Assembly (NCBI GenBank): GCA_036985715.1
Contig: BTQE01000165.1
Location: 1 to 5,424, forward strand
Direction: 5' to 3'
Source of the DNA: SMXL01 sp036985715
GTDB lineage: Bacteria > Bacteroidota > Rhodothermia > Rhodothermales > UBA10348
DNA: 5,424 bases
The number at the start of each line of letters is the position of its first letter. Positions within the stretch are counted from its first letter, which is position 1. The notes below the pieces were generated by a model. It was not told the DNA's origin. It did no database searches and was given only the letters and a program-made list of their open reading frames with translations. Positions 1 through 5,424 of the stretch are shown piece by piece. The position numbers and the translations under genes were made by a program.

Positions 1-1
1 C

Positions 2-106
2 AGACGCCTGAAAGGATTCCGAAGAATATTCTCCCGCTTCGACAAGCTCGACGTAATGTTCACGGCCTTCATCCACTTTGCGTTGATCGTTGAAGCACTC
101 AGATAG
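2..106 (+). CDS. IS5-family-like transposase, C-terminal fragment (5' end outside window)
   Basis: An open frame runs from the window edge to a TAG at 104-106 and encodes the last 34 residues of a protein. It contains RRLKGFRRIFSRFDKLDVMF followed by a hydrophobic stretch ending FALIVEALR. Such an ending (basic LKxFRRI, then RFDKLDVMF, then a hydrophobic helix) is typical of the C-terminus of IS5-family DDE transposases, where it follows the catalytic glutamate by a few residues. That glutamate would lie just left of the window. The fragment is cut by the window edge, so whether the transposase is intact is unknown. The stop codon overlaps the putative terminal inverted repeat of the element, which fits a compact insertion sequence. 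Recognition is from memory of the family, without a database search. Confidence 0.75.
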   Translation, partial: RRLKGFRRIFSRFDKLDVMFTAFIHFALIVEALR

Positions 107-121
107 TGTTAACACGCCCTA
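104..121 (+). repeat. Putative right terminal inverted repeat of the IS
   Basis: The sequence TAGTGTTAACACGCCCTA holds the perfect 10-bp palindrome GTGTTAACAC (106-115) followed by GCCCTA. Read inward on the other strand it is TAGGGCGTGTTAACACTA, which looks like an IS5-type end. Its first three bases are the transposase stop codon. The partner left repeat is not in the window, so the exact boundary is inferred. Confidence 0.6.
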
Positions 122-135
122 ATAAGACCGGGGGG

Positions 136-564
136 TTAACTCGATCCTGGAAGATATTTCACGAGGCAGCATTCGTTTACGCCACCCTTTGTTTTGTATT
201 CGACCCGGTCCATCAGACGATTCATGATGTGGACCCCTAACCCTCCGGATTTTCGAGATTTGGCGAATTCAATCAGGTTTGGCTCGGCATAGGTTTCTGG
301 ATTGAAAGCTCTCCCTCTGTCTCGGATTCGAACGGTGAGTTTATCGTTCGAAAGAATGACCGCGATATCGATGACGTGTTCACCTTCACCGTTGTATGCG
401 TGCATAATAACGTTCGTGCAGGCCTCGTCAACGGCAATCTTGAGTTGCTCTGCGTCCTTTTCGGAGAAGCCAGCCGAATGAGCCTTCTTGGTCACGAACT
501 GACGCACGTCTTCCAGGTAGCGTGTCGAACTCGGGATAGTCAGTGTGTGAGTTTCAGAAGCCAA
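136..564 (-). CDS. RsbW/SpoIIAB-like HATPase: serine-protein kinase / anti-sigma-type switch protein
   Basis: The 142-residue product is a single HATPase_c_2-type domain, about the usual length for RsbW/SpoIIAB proteins. The N box is at about residues 46-58 (DEACTNVIMHAYNG), with the expected glutamate E47 and asparagine N51. The G1 box is RDRGRAF (81-87), with D82 and G84. The G2 box is SGGLGVHIMNRLMD (106-119). Known relatives phosphorylate a STAS partner on serine with ATP and bind a target, usually a sigma factor; that role is inferred here from fold and neighbours. The gene is last of three on this strand, 63 bp after the STAS gene. The start is TTG at 562-564: the frame is closed by a stop at 589-591, contains no ATG or GTG before it, and the next in-frame Met falls inside the N box. 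No strong Shine-Dalgarno sequence precedes it. The second glycine of the classical G1 DxGxG is alanine (A86), which I believe also occurs in relatives with a DxGxxF form. An IS ends 14 bp beyond the stop codon. Confidence 0.9.
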   Translation of the reverse strand: MASETHTLTIPSSTRYLEDVRQFVTKKAHSAGFSEKDAEQLKIAVDEACTNVIMHAYNGEGEHVIDIAVILSNDKLTVRIRDRGRAFNPETYAEPNLIEFAKSRKSGGLGVHIMNRLMDRVEYKTKGGVNECCLVKYLPGSS

Positions 565-627
565 AATGGTCGATGTCGTAATGAGACCTTATTGCGTACA
601 AGTCAACAAGATTCGATCGTGTTTGTG

Positions 628-975
628 CTATTCCTCAAACTTTGCTATGGCCTCCTCTTCTGAAGGGGTTATATCAAACAGCAAGGGAAATCCAAGGAGG
701 TCGAAGACATTAAAGACCTTCTCCTGGAGAGCTGCAATTTTAATATCTCCGCCATTTTCGCGGACCTCTTCGATGTACGCCATGAAAACGCCGAGGCCAG
801 CACTCGAGATATAGGCCAGGTTGCTACCATTGATGATAATCTGGAAACTGGATCCGGCCTGGCATTTTTGAATCGCGGCTTCGAGCTCCGAAGCCGTATG
901 GGCATCGAGTTCTCCTCTCAGATCCAGAATCTGAATACTTCCGTTGTTTCTAAAGCCAACTGAAAAATTGCTCAT
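628..975 (-). CDS. STAS-domain protein, anti-sigma factor antagonist (RsbV/SpoIIAA-like)
   Basis: The 115-residue product is a lone STAS domain of normal family length. It opens with a beta strand and the motif ILDLRGELDAHTASELE (16-32), like SpoIIAA's RLTGELDHHTA. The switch segment is NLAYISSAGLGVFMAYIEEV (52-71). Aligned to B. subtilis SpoIIAA (MDSSGLGV), Ser58 occupies the phosphorylated serine position; the preceding Asp is replaced by Ser57. In the known pathway the phosphorylated form is inactive, and the dephosphorylated form binds the RsbW-like kinase and displaces its target. The start ATG at 973-975 is preceded by a weak purine-rich AAGAAG a few bases upstream. The gene lies 75 bp after the phosphatase gene and 63 bp before the kinase gene on the same strand, the natural order phosphatase, antagonist, kinase. 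The biochemical role is inferred from family and context. Confidence 0.92.
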   Translation of the reverse strand: MSNFSVGFRNNGSIQILDLRGELDAHTASELEAAIQKCQAGSSFQIIINGSNLAYISSAGLGVFMAYIEEVRENGGDIKIAALQEKVFNVFDLLGFPLLFDITPSEEEAIAKFEE

Positions 976-1050
976 TGCTTCTTGGATGAATTACTACTGG
1001 TTACACAAATACGGACCATTTTGCCGCTGTAAAACTACAAATATTCGTGC

Positions 1051-3282
1051 TCACGTGGATTCCTCCGTTTCAAGAACTCTTGGTGTGGTTTCGGGTAATT
1101 CGATTCCGTGCCACTTGATGATGAGGAGCGTCATATCGTCATCGTAGTTTCCATGATTCAAGAATAGAGCCAGATCATCCAGAATCGACTTGTGAATCAC
1201 CTCGGCATCTTGGTACCGATGTTTTTGGAGCGTAGACAGAAGTCGATCATACCCGTACTCCTCCCCGGATTCATTTCTGCTTTCTACGACACCGTCCGTA
1301 TAGAGGGCGAACACATCTCCCGGCTCAAGCGATATCCGCTCCTCTTCCAGAGTTTCCCTAAAAAGTGATCCACGGTCTAGACCGAGTCCGAGCCCTCCAG
1401 AGCGCACGTACTCGCCTAATCTCGCCTGACCGACCAAGGCAACTGGACAATGACCTGCTCGCGCCACAACGAATTCTTCTTTTTCCAGGTCCAGGACTCC
1501 GTAAACAACGGAGATGAAAACATTTCGGTCGAGACTATGCGCCAGCGCCGTATTTGCATGGCTAAGGAACTCACACGGCGAAGGTGCAAGTCTAGTTACG
1601 GATTGAAAAACCCCTTGCATCTCGGCCATATAAAATGCTGCTGATGTCCCTTTCCCGGACACATCGCCTATGATGATGCCCAACTTTCGTTCGTCTAGCT
1701 GCACAAAATCGTAATAGTCTCCACCGACTTCTTGTGCGGAAACACTTGAAGCAGCGATAGAAAGTCCTTCTAGAGCAGGGATTTTTTGAGGAAGAAGTTT
1801 TTGCTGGACTTCTCGAGCGATGCTTAATTCGCGTGACAGACGTTCGCGTTCAACCTGTTGTTCGAATAATCGCGCATTGTCAATAGCAACCGCCGCTTGC
1901 GACGATAATATTCCAATGGTCTGGATGTCATCGCCCTCAAACCCCCGAATAACTTCCTTGGCAGCAAACAACGCTCCCAACACCTCGTCGCGGGCGATGA
2001 GCGGAGTAACCAGAAGGCTACCTATTCCATCTCCCGGTTTTGCATCGACTCGATGATCGGTCGGGGCGTGTTCCAGGTGAAGGTGTGTTTTAGACAGGAG
2101 GACTTCATCGAAGAGTGCCTTGGAGTCGACGAGTTTCTCAACCGTTTCCAATTCAATTCGGTGCGATGAAACCAGCGACGGCGTCAGAGATCCGCTCTTG
2201 AAATCTGAAACAGCCAACCAGGAAACGTGTGCAGATCCTGCCTCGACCGGAGCTGCTGCTATCGTCGCGTAGAGCTTATCGGCATCGAATACCTGCCCAA
2301 CGAGATGTGCAAGAGATTGCATGGTAGCACGCTCGCCAGCACGTTGTGTGAACTCACCAGAGGTTGGTAGATGGAATAGGAGGGACAGGGAAGCAGTAGT
2401 TGCGTACAGTAGCCCAAAGAGGGTTGCCAACCCGACAAAGTTAAATATGGAATAGCTGTACATCTCCAGGTAGCTGGCGGCACCAGGAGAAATCAAGCGA
2501 TCAATCGCGCTTTCGTTGAGCACGCCGACTCCAAGGAGAAGCATCACGCCGAGCAATAACGTAAGACCGATCGTGGCCAGCTTTTCCTTGAACGGGAGAA
2601 AAACAATCCACGATAGACGAAACGAATTGACAAGCATAAATACAACCGCGACAATCATTGCGATGATTTGAACCTCTCCGGGGCTCGATCCAGGCCGACT
2701 TGCAAAGAAGGTGAGTCCCGTGATCGCCATAATGCCGACCATGGCAAACCAATTTCGCTGACTGATTTTTGACCGTTTTACTAAGACCAGATCCTGAAGC
2801 TTGAGCAGGAGAATCAGTGCGAATGCGATTTGGCTGAGGGCCAGCACATTCATCTTAAATATGGAAGCCAGAACGAATGGGATTCCCGTCTCAGTGTCCA
2901 AACCGACTAGATTATACGGAGCTTCAAGACCAGGTAGAACGGAGGGGCCGCCCAGTCGAGATGCAACGCTCTCTACGCCCAGCAACACGGCTCCAGCAAT
3001 TAAAATGGTCCACAGTGATTTCGCCGGACGTGATCGCCTGGTACGGTAGATCTGATGCAGAACGAAATAAAGGGACGTATAGCCAACGACGAGGACGGCC
3101 TGAGAAGCTAATTGGAGAGAAAGAGGGCCGGTTGAACCCGTTTTCCATTCGAACAAATGATATGCGATGCCTAGAATAAAGCTGACCGTAAAAAGAATGC
3201 TGAGCAGGATCACGGACTCACGGCTCTTTTTCTTTTCCGGCTCTGCTCGGGTTTCGAGCTCTTGCTTCGTTTGGGAAAGCAT
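1051..3282 (-). CDS. Membrane-bound GAF-SpoIIE (PP2C-type) serine phosphatase, RsbU/RsbP-like sensor
   Basis: The 743-residue product has three parts. Residues ~22-304 hold about eight hydrophobic membrane segments (near 22-43, 56-79, 90-107, 134-162, 178-195, 204-228, 234-255 and 274-304), after a short charged cytoplasmic-looking N-terminus. Residues ~316-474 look like a GAF domain, with the typical ending ILSSQAAVAIDNARLFEQQ. A helical linker (RERLSRELSIAREVQQKLLP, 479-498) leads into a SpoIIE/PP2C domain (~500-725). The expected metal-binding aspartates are present: GGDYYD (D522), GDVSGKG (D540), YTDGVVE (D663) and NYDDDMTLL (D715, D716). The family dephosphorylates phosphoserine on STAS antagonists; the STAS gene directly downstream is the obvious substrate. 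The membrane and GAF parts presumably sense the signal, but the ligand is unknown. The start ATG at 3280-3282 is the first in the frame; an AGGA abuts it directly, too close for a standard ribosome binding site. It transcribes divergently from the exported repeat-protein gene. Confidence 0.93.
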   Translation of the reverse strand: MLSQTKQELETRAEPEKKKSRESVILLSILFTVSFILGIAYHLFEWKTGSTGPLSLQLASQAVLVVGYTSLYFVLHQIYRTRRSRPAKSLWTILIAGAVLLGVESVASRLGGPSVLPGLEAPYNLVGLDTETGIPFVLASIFKMNVLALSQIAFALILLLKLQDLVLVKRSKISQRNWFAMVGIMAITGLTFFASRPGSSPGEVQIIAMIVAVVFMLVNSFRLSWIVFLPFKEKLATIGLTLLLGVMLLLGVGVLNESAIDRLISPGAASYLEMYSYSIFNFVGLATLFGLLYATTASLSLLFHLPTSGEFTQRAGERATMQSLAHLVGQVFDADKLYATIAAAPVEAGSAHVSWLAVSDFKSGSLTPSLVSSHRIELETVEKLVDSKALFDEVLLSKTHLHLEHAPTDHRVDAKPGDGIGSLLVTPLIARDEVLGALFAAKEVIRGFEGDDIQTIGILSSQAAVAIDNARLFEQQVERERLSRELSIAREVQQKLLPQKIPALEGLSIAASSVSAQEVGGDYYDFVQLDERKLGIIIGDVSGKGTSAAFYMAEMQGVFQSVTRLAPSPCEFLSHANTALAHSLDRNVFISVVYGVLDLEKEEFVVARAGHCPVALVGQARLGEYVRSGGLGLGLDRGSLFRETLEEERISLEPGDVFALYTDGVVESRNESGEEYGYDRLLSTLQKHRYQDAEVIHKSILDDLALFLNHGNYDDDMTLLIIKWHGIELPETTPRVLETEEST

Positions 3283-3382
3283 TCCTGGGTATCAATACGA
3301 TGCGATAAAAGGAGTCCGCTGTTTACTCAGTTGCAACCGTCTTTGTTACAACTCTGTAATCTAGCAAACTTTACAATTTACC

Positions 3383-3406
3383 GGTTTCCGAGTAATACTG
3401 GAAACC
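3383..3406. promoter_or_regulatory. Interrupted palindrome, possible operator
   Basis: The arms are GGTTTCC (3383-3389) and GGAAACC (3400-3406). Between them lies a second perfect palindrome, AGTA-A-TACT (3391-3399), offset from the outer arms by one extra G (3390). Apart from that base the whole 24-bp block is symmetrical. It has no T-run on either side, so it does not look like a terminator. It lies 101 bp from the phosphatase start and 141 bp from the repeat-protein start. An operator for a dimeric regulator is the simplest reading, but no regulator is known. Confidence 0.4.
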
Positions 3407-3471
3407 TGAAAGCGACGGGCGAAACTTCATGCAAATCGACGTTGAATCGACACTGAATTCTGGCTTTTTCA

Positions 3472-3481
3472 CGTGATCACG
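3472..3481. promoter_or_regulatory. Short perfect palindrome CGTGATCACG
   Basis: A perfect 10-bp palindrome 66 bp upstream of the repeat-protein ATG, overlapping a CACGTG hexamer at 3470-3475. The position suits a regulatory site, but palindromes of this length also occur by chance. Confidence 0.2.
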
Positions 3482-3546
3482 GTAACTTCACCCTGTTCGT
3501 GGCGTAGAGGCATACGGTCAGTTTTTCCTTGGATTGCAATCGTTTT

Positions 3547-5322
3547 ATGTGGAACAAGAGACTCGTTCGCTTTCAGTTACTTCTGCTTTTCGCAGTCGTT
3601 GTCCTTGTCGTGTGGCAAGGAAAATCTGGGTCCGGCAGCCCGGACGGTGTCATTGTATTCGACGATATGTCCACGGGAAAACTATATCGTACCGGACTAC
3701 AGGTGGATCGGGAAACCGAAGCAGTAATCTCAATTGTTGCCGCCTTTGAGAACGATTCCGATTCGGCGCCGCTGGCAACGTACGGTTGGATTCTTGAGAG
3801 CGAAAGTCGCGATCTGATCTGGTCAACCGATCCTGCCAGTCTGATAAGAGATGGGGTCCTGGGGGCGGCTATTGATACGATTCGCATGGTCCCCGGGTCA
3901 TATGAGGTCTTCTACACGACACTCGGTCCGACTGAAAATTCCATAGACGACGCGCCGTTCCTCGGGTTGACTCCGTATTGGACAAACCGTGAGTCCAGTT
4001 GGAACATGAGCATCAGGGAAGTCGATCCAGGCTCCAATTCTCGAATGCTCATCCGAACGAGCGAAAGCCGTTTAAAGAAGATGGTTTTCGAGAAGGAGTT
4101 TTGGACGACCGGACCCGTTAGTGAGCGGGGCACCCATCCATTCTTGTTCCGGATACTACAGCCCGTCAAATTGAATGTGTATGCCGTGGGGGAGATGTGT
4201 TCGCCCGACTGTGACTATGGCTGGATCGAAGACGCTCGATCCGGGGAAAAGGTGTGGCGGATGGAGTGGGAGAACACCGTCCCGGCCGGCGGAGCGGAAA
4301 GTAACCGGATGTTTTACGGCGCACTTGATCTTTCGCCGGGAGTATACCGCGCTGTGTACCGGTCGTACGGATCTCACTCGGTTTCCAACTGGCAAGCCAA
4401 CCCGCCGTACAATCCGGATGGATGGGGAATGACTTTGTACGGTGTCTCTGAAGACGATATCGTGGAATTTGATCCCTGGATTAGTTCTGAGCCCTTCGTG
4501 CTTTTAACTGAAGTCGGAAATAACGAACATGAAATGGTGCAGTTCACGGTGACCGATTCGATCAGCGTATTGGTCTCAGCGCTTGGTGAAATAACGGCGC
4601 GGGGGGCGTTATACGACTATGGTTGGGTCGAGGACAATGCGTCCGGAGTTACCCTCTGGAAGATGAGCCGAGAAAATTCCCTGTACGCTGGCGGTGACAA
4701 CACAAATCGTATAGAAACCGCCTTTCTGGACTTGGGACCGGGTGAATACACGGTTCATTTCAAGACGGATGGAGGGCATGCGTATAACAATTGGAGCCTG
4801 AGCAAACCGTCGTTTCCAAATCGATGGGGTGTTGCCCTGTTTGATGTCGACTATCCGGCCGGGGCGGACAGGGTCAGCGTATTTCATTCAACCCGAGATT
4901 CGGATAAGGTCGATGCGAGTGATATTGGCGCCGAGACCGGCCCGATCGAGTTGGGCGAATTGCTCGTACGATTAGAACGGGTGGGTAACGACGCCGATCT
5001 TTTTGACTCATTTAAACTGGATTCGGACCAGGAGGTCTACATCGTCGCTCAGGGTGAGATAACGACGGGCGGAAGATGGGACTATGGTTGGATCGAATCG
5101 AATAACTCCGGTGAAAGGATCTGGGAACTGACACTCCGGAATTCGACTTCTGCGGGTGGTGCGGATCGAAATCGCAGGTTTGATGGTTGGATTTCACTTG
5201 AAAAAGGGTCGTATACGGCCCGGTTTACGTCCGACCTTTCCCATGCGTATGCAGATTTCGGAGATGAAGCGCCTGACAACGCTGAGGAATGGGGGATCCG
5301 TATCTTCAGCAGTTCCCGCTAG
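3547..5322 (+). CDS. Exported or membrane-anchored protein with four ~100-residue DYGWIE/AGGA-NR/WGI repeats, function unknown
   Basis: The 591-residue product starts with MWNKRLVRFQ and a hydrophobic run (residues 11-23), a signal peptide or N-terminal anchor; no clear AxA cleavage site and no lipobox cysteine is seen. The remainder, predicted beyond the inner membrane, consists of four related domains at about 45-156, 198-298, 330-432 and 485-587. Domains 2-4 share DYGW(I/V)E, then SG...W, AGGx..NR, a G.Y segment, (S/G)H and a final WG plus aromatic. Domain 1 is more divergent and lacks AGGA..NR. Aromatic and glycine-rich spacing suggests beta-sandwich folds, as in binding or adhesion modules; this is inference. 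The protein ends four residues after the last repeat, with no extra sorting domain. I chose ATG 3547 because it puts the basic residues right before the hydrophobic core; a TTG at 3529 would add six residues (MDCNRF). No strong Shine-Dalgarno sequence is visible. It is divergent from the phosphatase operon, so co-regulation is possible but unproven. Confidence 0.88.
   Translation: MWNKRLVRFQLLLLFAVVVLVVWQGKSGSGSPDGVIVFDDMSTGKLYRTGLQVDRETEAVISIVAAFENDSDSAPLATYGWILESESRDLIWSTDPASLIRDGVLGAAIDTIRMVPGSYEVFYTTLGPTENSIDDAPFLGLTPYWTNRESSWNMSIREVDPGSNSRMLIRTSESRLKKMVFEKEFWTTGPVSERGTHPFLFRILQPVKLNVYAVGEMCSPDCDYGWIEDARSGEKVWRMEWENTVPAGGAESNRMFYGALDLSPGVYRAVYRSYGSHSVSNWQANPPYNPDGWGMTLYGVSEDDIVEFDPWISSEPFVLLTEVGNNEHEMVQFTVTDSISVLVSALGEITARGALYDYGWVEDNASGVTLWKMSRENSLYAGGDNTNRIETAFLDLGPGEYTVHFKTDGGHAYNNWSLSKPSFPNRWGVALFDVDYPAGADRVSVFHSTRDSDKVDASDIGAETGPIELGELLVRLERVGNDADLFDSFKLDSDQEVYIVAQGEITTGGRWDYGWIESNNSGERIWELTLRNSTSAGGADRNRRFDGWISLEKGSYTARFTSDLSHAYADFGDEAPDNAEEWGIRIFSSSR
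3679..5307 (+). repeat. Four tandem protein-domain repeats within the exported protein
   Basis: The copies lie at about 3679-4014, 4138-4440, 4534-4842 and 4999-5307. The landmark DYGW occurs at residues 223, 357 and 512 of the ATG-3547 protein (spacing 134 and 155), with ATYGWILE at 77-84 in the first copy. Copies 2, 3 and 4 carry AGGAESNR, AGGDNTNR and AGGADRNR, then WGMTLY, WGVALF and WGIRIF. Similarity is at protein level; the DNA copies are well diverged, so this is an old duplication rather than a recent tandem amplification. Confidence 0.85.
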
Positions 5323-5394
5323 GCACGCTTAGGAGTCTCTGCGTTCTGGATATCGGTCCGTTTCGCAGGGCGAATTCGATAAAGGATACAGAGT

Positions 5395-5424
5395 ATGGAT
5401 TCCCTGGCAATCCAAATTTCCGTC
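5395..5424 (+). CDS. Possible start of a downstream gene (truncated by window edge)
   Basis: An ATG at 5395-5397 opens a frame reading MDSLAIQISV up to the window edge. It is preceded by AAAGGA at 5381-5386, 8 bases before the ATG, one of the best Shine-Dalgarno-like sequences near any start here. It would lie 72 bp after the repeat-protein gene and could be co-transcribed with it. Ten codons are too few to identify a product. A competing view is a convergent minus-strand gene: a minus frame is open from the window edge to a stop at 5319-5321, and the other two minus frames are also open here. Confidence 0.3.
   Translation, partial: MDSLAIQISV

Larger units (their letters stand above)
1..121 (+). 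mobile_element. Right end of an IS5-family-like insertion sequence (truncated by window edge)
   Basis: The stretch contains the 3' end of a transposase reading frame followed at once by a candidate terminal inverted repeat ending near base 121. The rest of the element, including its left end and the DDE catalytic residues, lies outside the window. The assignment rests on the C-terminal transposase sequence and on the terminal sequence, whose reverse complement begins TAGGGCGTGTTAACAC, a type of end I associate with IS5-family elements. The element sits tail to tail with the minus-strand regulatory operon, 14 bases beyond its last stop codon. The target-site duplication cannot be confirmed without the other end; a TA or TAA next to base 121 is possible. 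Confidence 0.7.
3283..3546. promoter_or_regulatory. Divergent intergenic region between phosphatase operon and repeat-protein gene
   Basis: This 264-bp stretch must hold the start signals for both directions. I see a long interrupted palindrome (3383-3406), a 10-bp palindrome CGTGATCACG (3472-3481), a near-identical pair GTTGCAAC/GTTACAAC (3330-3337, 3345-3352) and a pair of AATCGAC repeats (3434-3440, 3445-3451). No match to the Bacteroidota TAnnTTTG promoter element stands out. The best sigma70-like plus-strand candidate is TTGCAA (3331-3336), 18 bp, then TGTAAT (3355-3360), which would leave a leader of over 170 bases. No convincing small gene is present. Confidence 0.5.

Noticed and set aside
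376..1147. Plus-strand open frames of 67-95 codons opposite the STAS and RsbW-like genes
   Set aside because: They lie antisense to genes with conserved motifs, and their translations show no domain features.
3331..3360. Sigma70-like promoter TTGCAA-18-TGTAAT on the plus strand
   Set aside because: The -10 is good but the -35 is weak, and the site is over 180 bp from the gene it would serve; the match may be chance, so it is mentioned in the intergenic entry only.
3167..3456. Small plus-strand frames over the phosphatase start and the intergenic region
   Set aside because: They overlap the 5' end of the phosphatase gene, have no ribosome binding site I can support, and encode no recognisable peptide.
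3529..3546. TTG at 3529 as the start of the exported repeat protein
   Set aside because: It adds only MDCNRF before an ATG that is followed by a textbook n-region (WNKRLVR) and hydrophobic core. Neither start has a clear ribosome binding site, so ATG 3547 is preferred, but 3529 is not excluded.
3577..3640. Lipoprotein signal or type IX secretion cargo features in the repeat protein
   Set aside because: No cysteine follows the hydrophobic core, and the C-terminus ends directly after repeat 4 without an added sorting domain.
3573..3887. Open minus-strand frame of 104 codons opposite the repeat-protein gene
   Set aside because: It overlaps a clearly coding frame with domain repeats, and its product is low-complexity Ser/Arg-rich with no recognisable motif; it is an antisense shadow.
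5339..5368. CTGCG...CGCAG inverted repeat as a terminator after the repeat-protein gene
   Set aside because: The stem is only 5 bp with a 20-base loop and no T-run follows, so it does not support a terminator call.

Overview
The window is about 5.4 kb of moderate-GC bacterial DNA. It holds a stress-type partner-switching cassette on the minus strand, a divergently transcribed gene for a large exported repeat protein on the plus strand, and the end of an insertion sequence at the left edge. No rRNA, tRNA or CRISPR array is visible. The lineage cannot be fixed from sequence alone. Mostly weak or absent Shine-Dalgarno sequences, a SpoIIE-type phosphatase paired with STAS and RsbW-like partners, and a large exported beta-rich repeat protein together suggest a Gram-negative bacterium of the Bacteroidota/Rhodothermota/Balneolota type. 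This is inference, not proof.

Layout, left to right. Bases 1-121 are the right end of an IS5-family-like element: the last 34 codons of a DDE transposase and a terminal repeat in which the transposase stop codon is embedded. Fourteen bases further on, the minus-strand operon ends. Read in its own direction (right to left) the operon is: a 743-residue membrane protein with about eight transmembrane segments, a GAF domain and a SpoIIE/PP2C phosphatase domain (3282 to 1051); a 115-residue STAS anti-anti-sigma-type protein with its phosphorylatable serine (975 to 628); and a 142-residue RsbW/SpoIIAB-like HATPase kinase/anti-sigma-type protein starting at TTG (564 to 136). Bases 3283-3546 are a 264-bp divergent intergenic region with several palindromes and short direct repeats but no convincing promoter. 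The plus-strand gene at 3547-5322 encodes a 591-residue protein with an N-terminal hydrophobic signal or anchor and four copies of a domain marked by DYGWIE, AGGA..NR and WG(I/V/M) motifs. I cannot assign it to a named family. The last ~100 bases may hold the start of a further plus-strand gene (ATG at 5395, good ribosome binding site).

How the genes probably work together. In the known Rsb/SpoIIA logic, a PP2C phosphatase (RsbU/SpoIIE type) dephosphorylates the STAS protein, which then binds the RsbW-like protein and frees whatever target that protein was holding. All three parts are present with their key residues. The target, classically a sigma factor, is not in the window. The input would be sensed by the membrane and GAF parts of the phosphatase. 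Whether the divergent exported repeat protein is a target, a sensor partner or unrelated is open; only the shared intergenic region links them.
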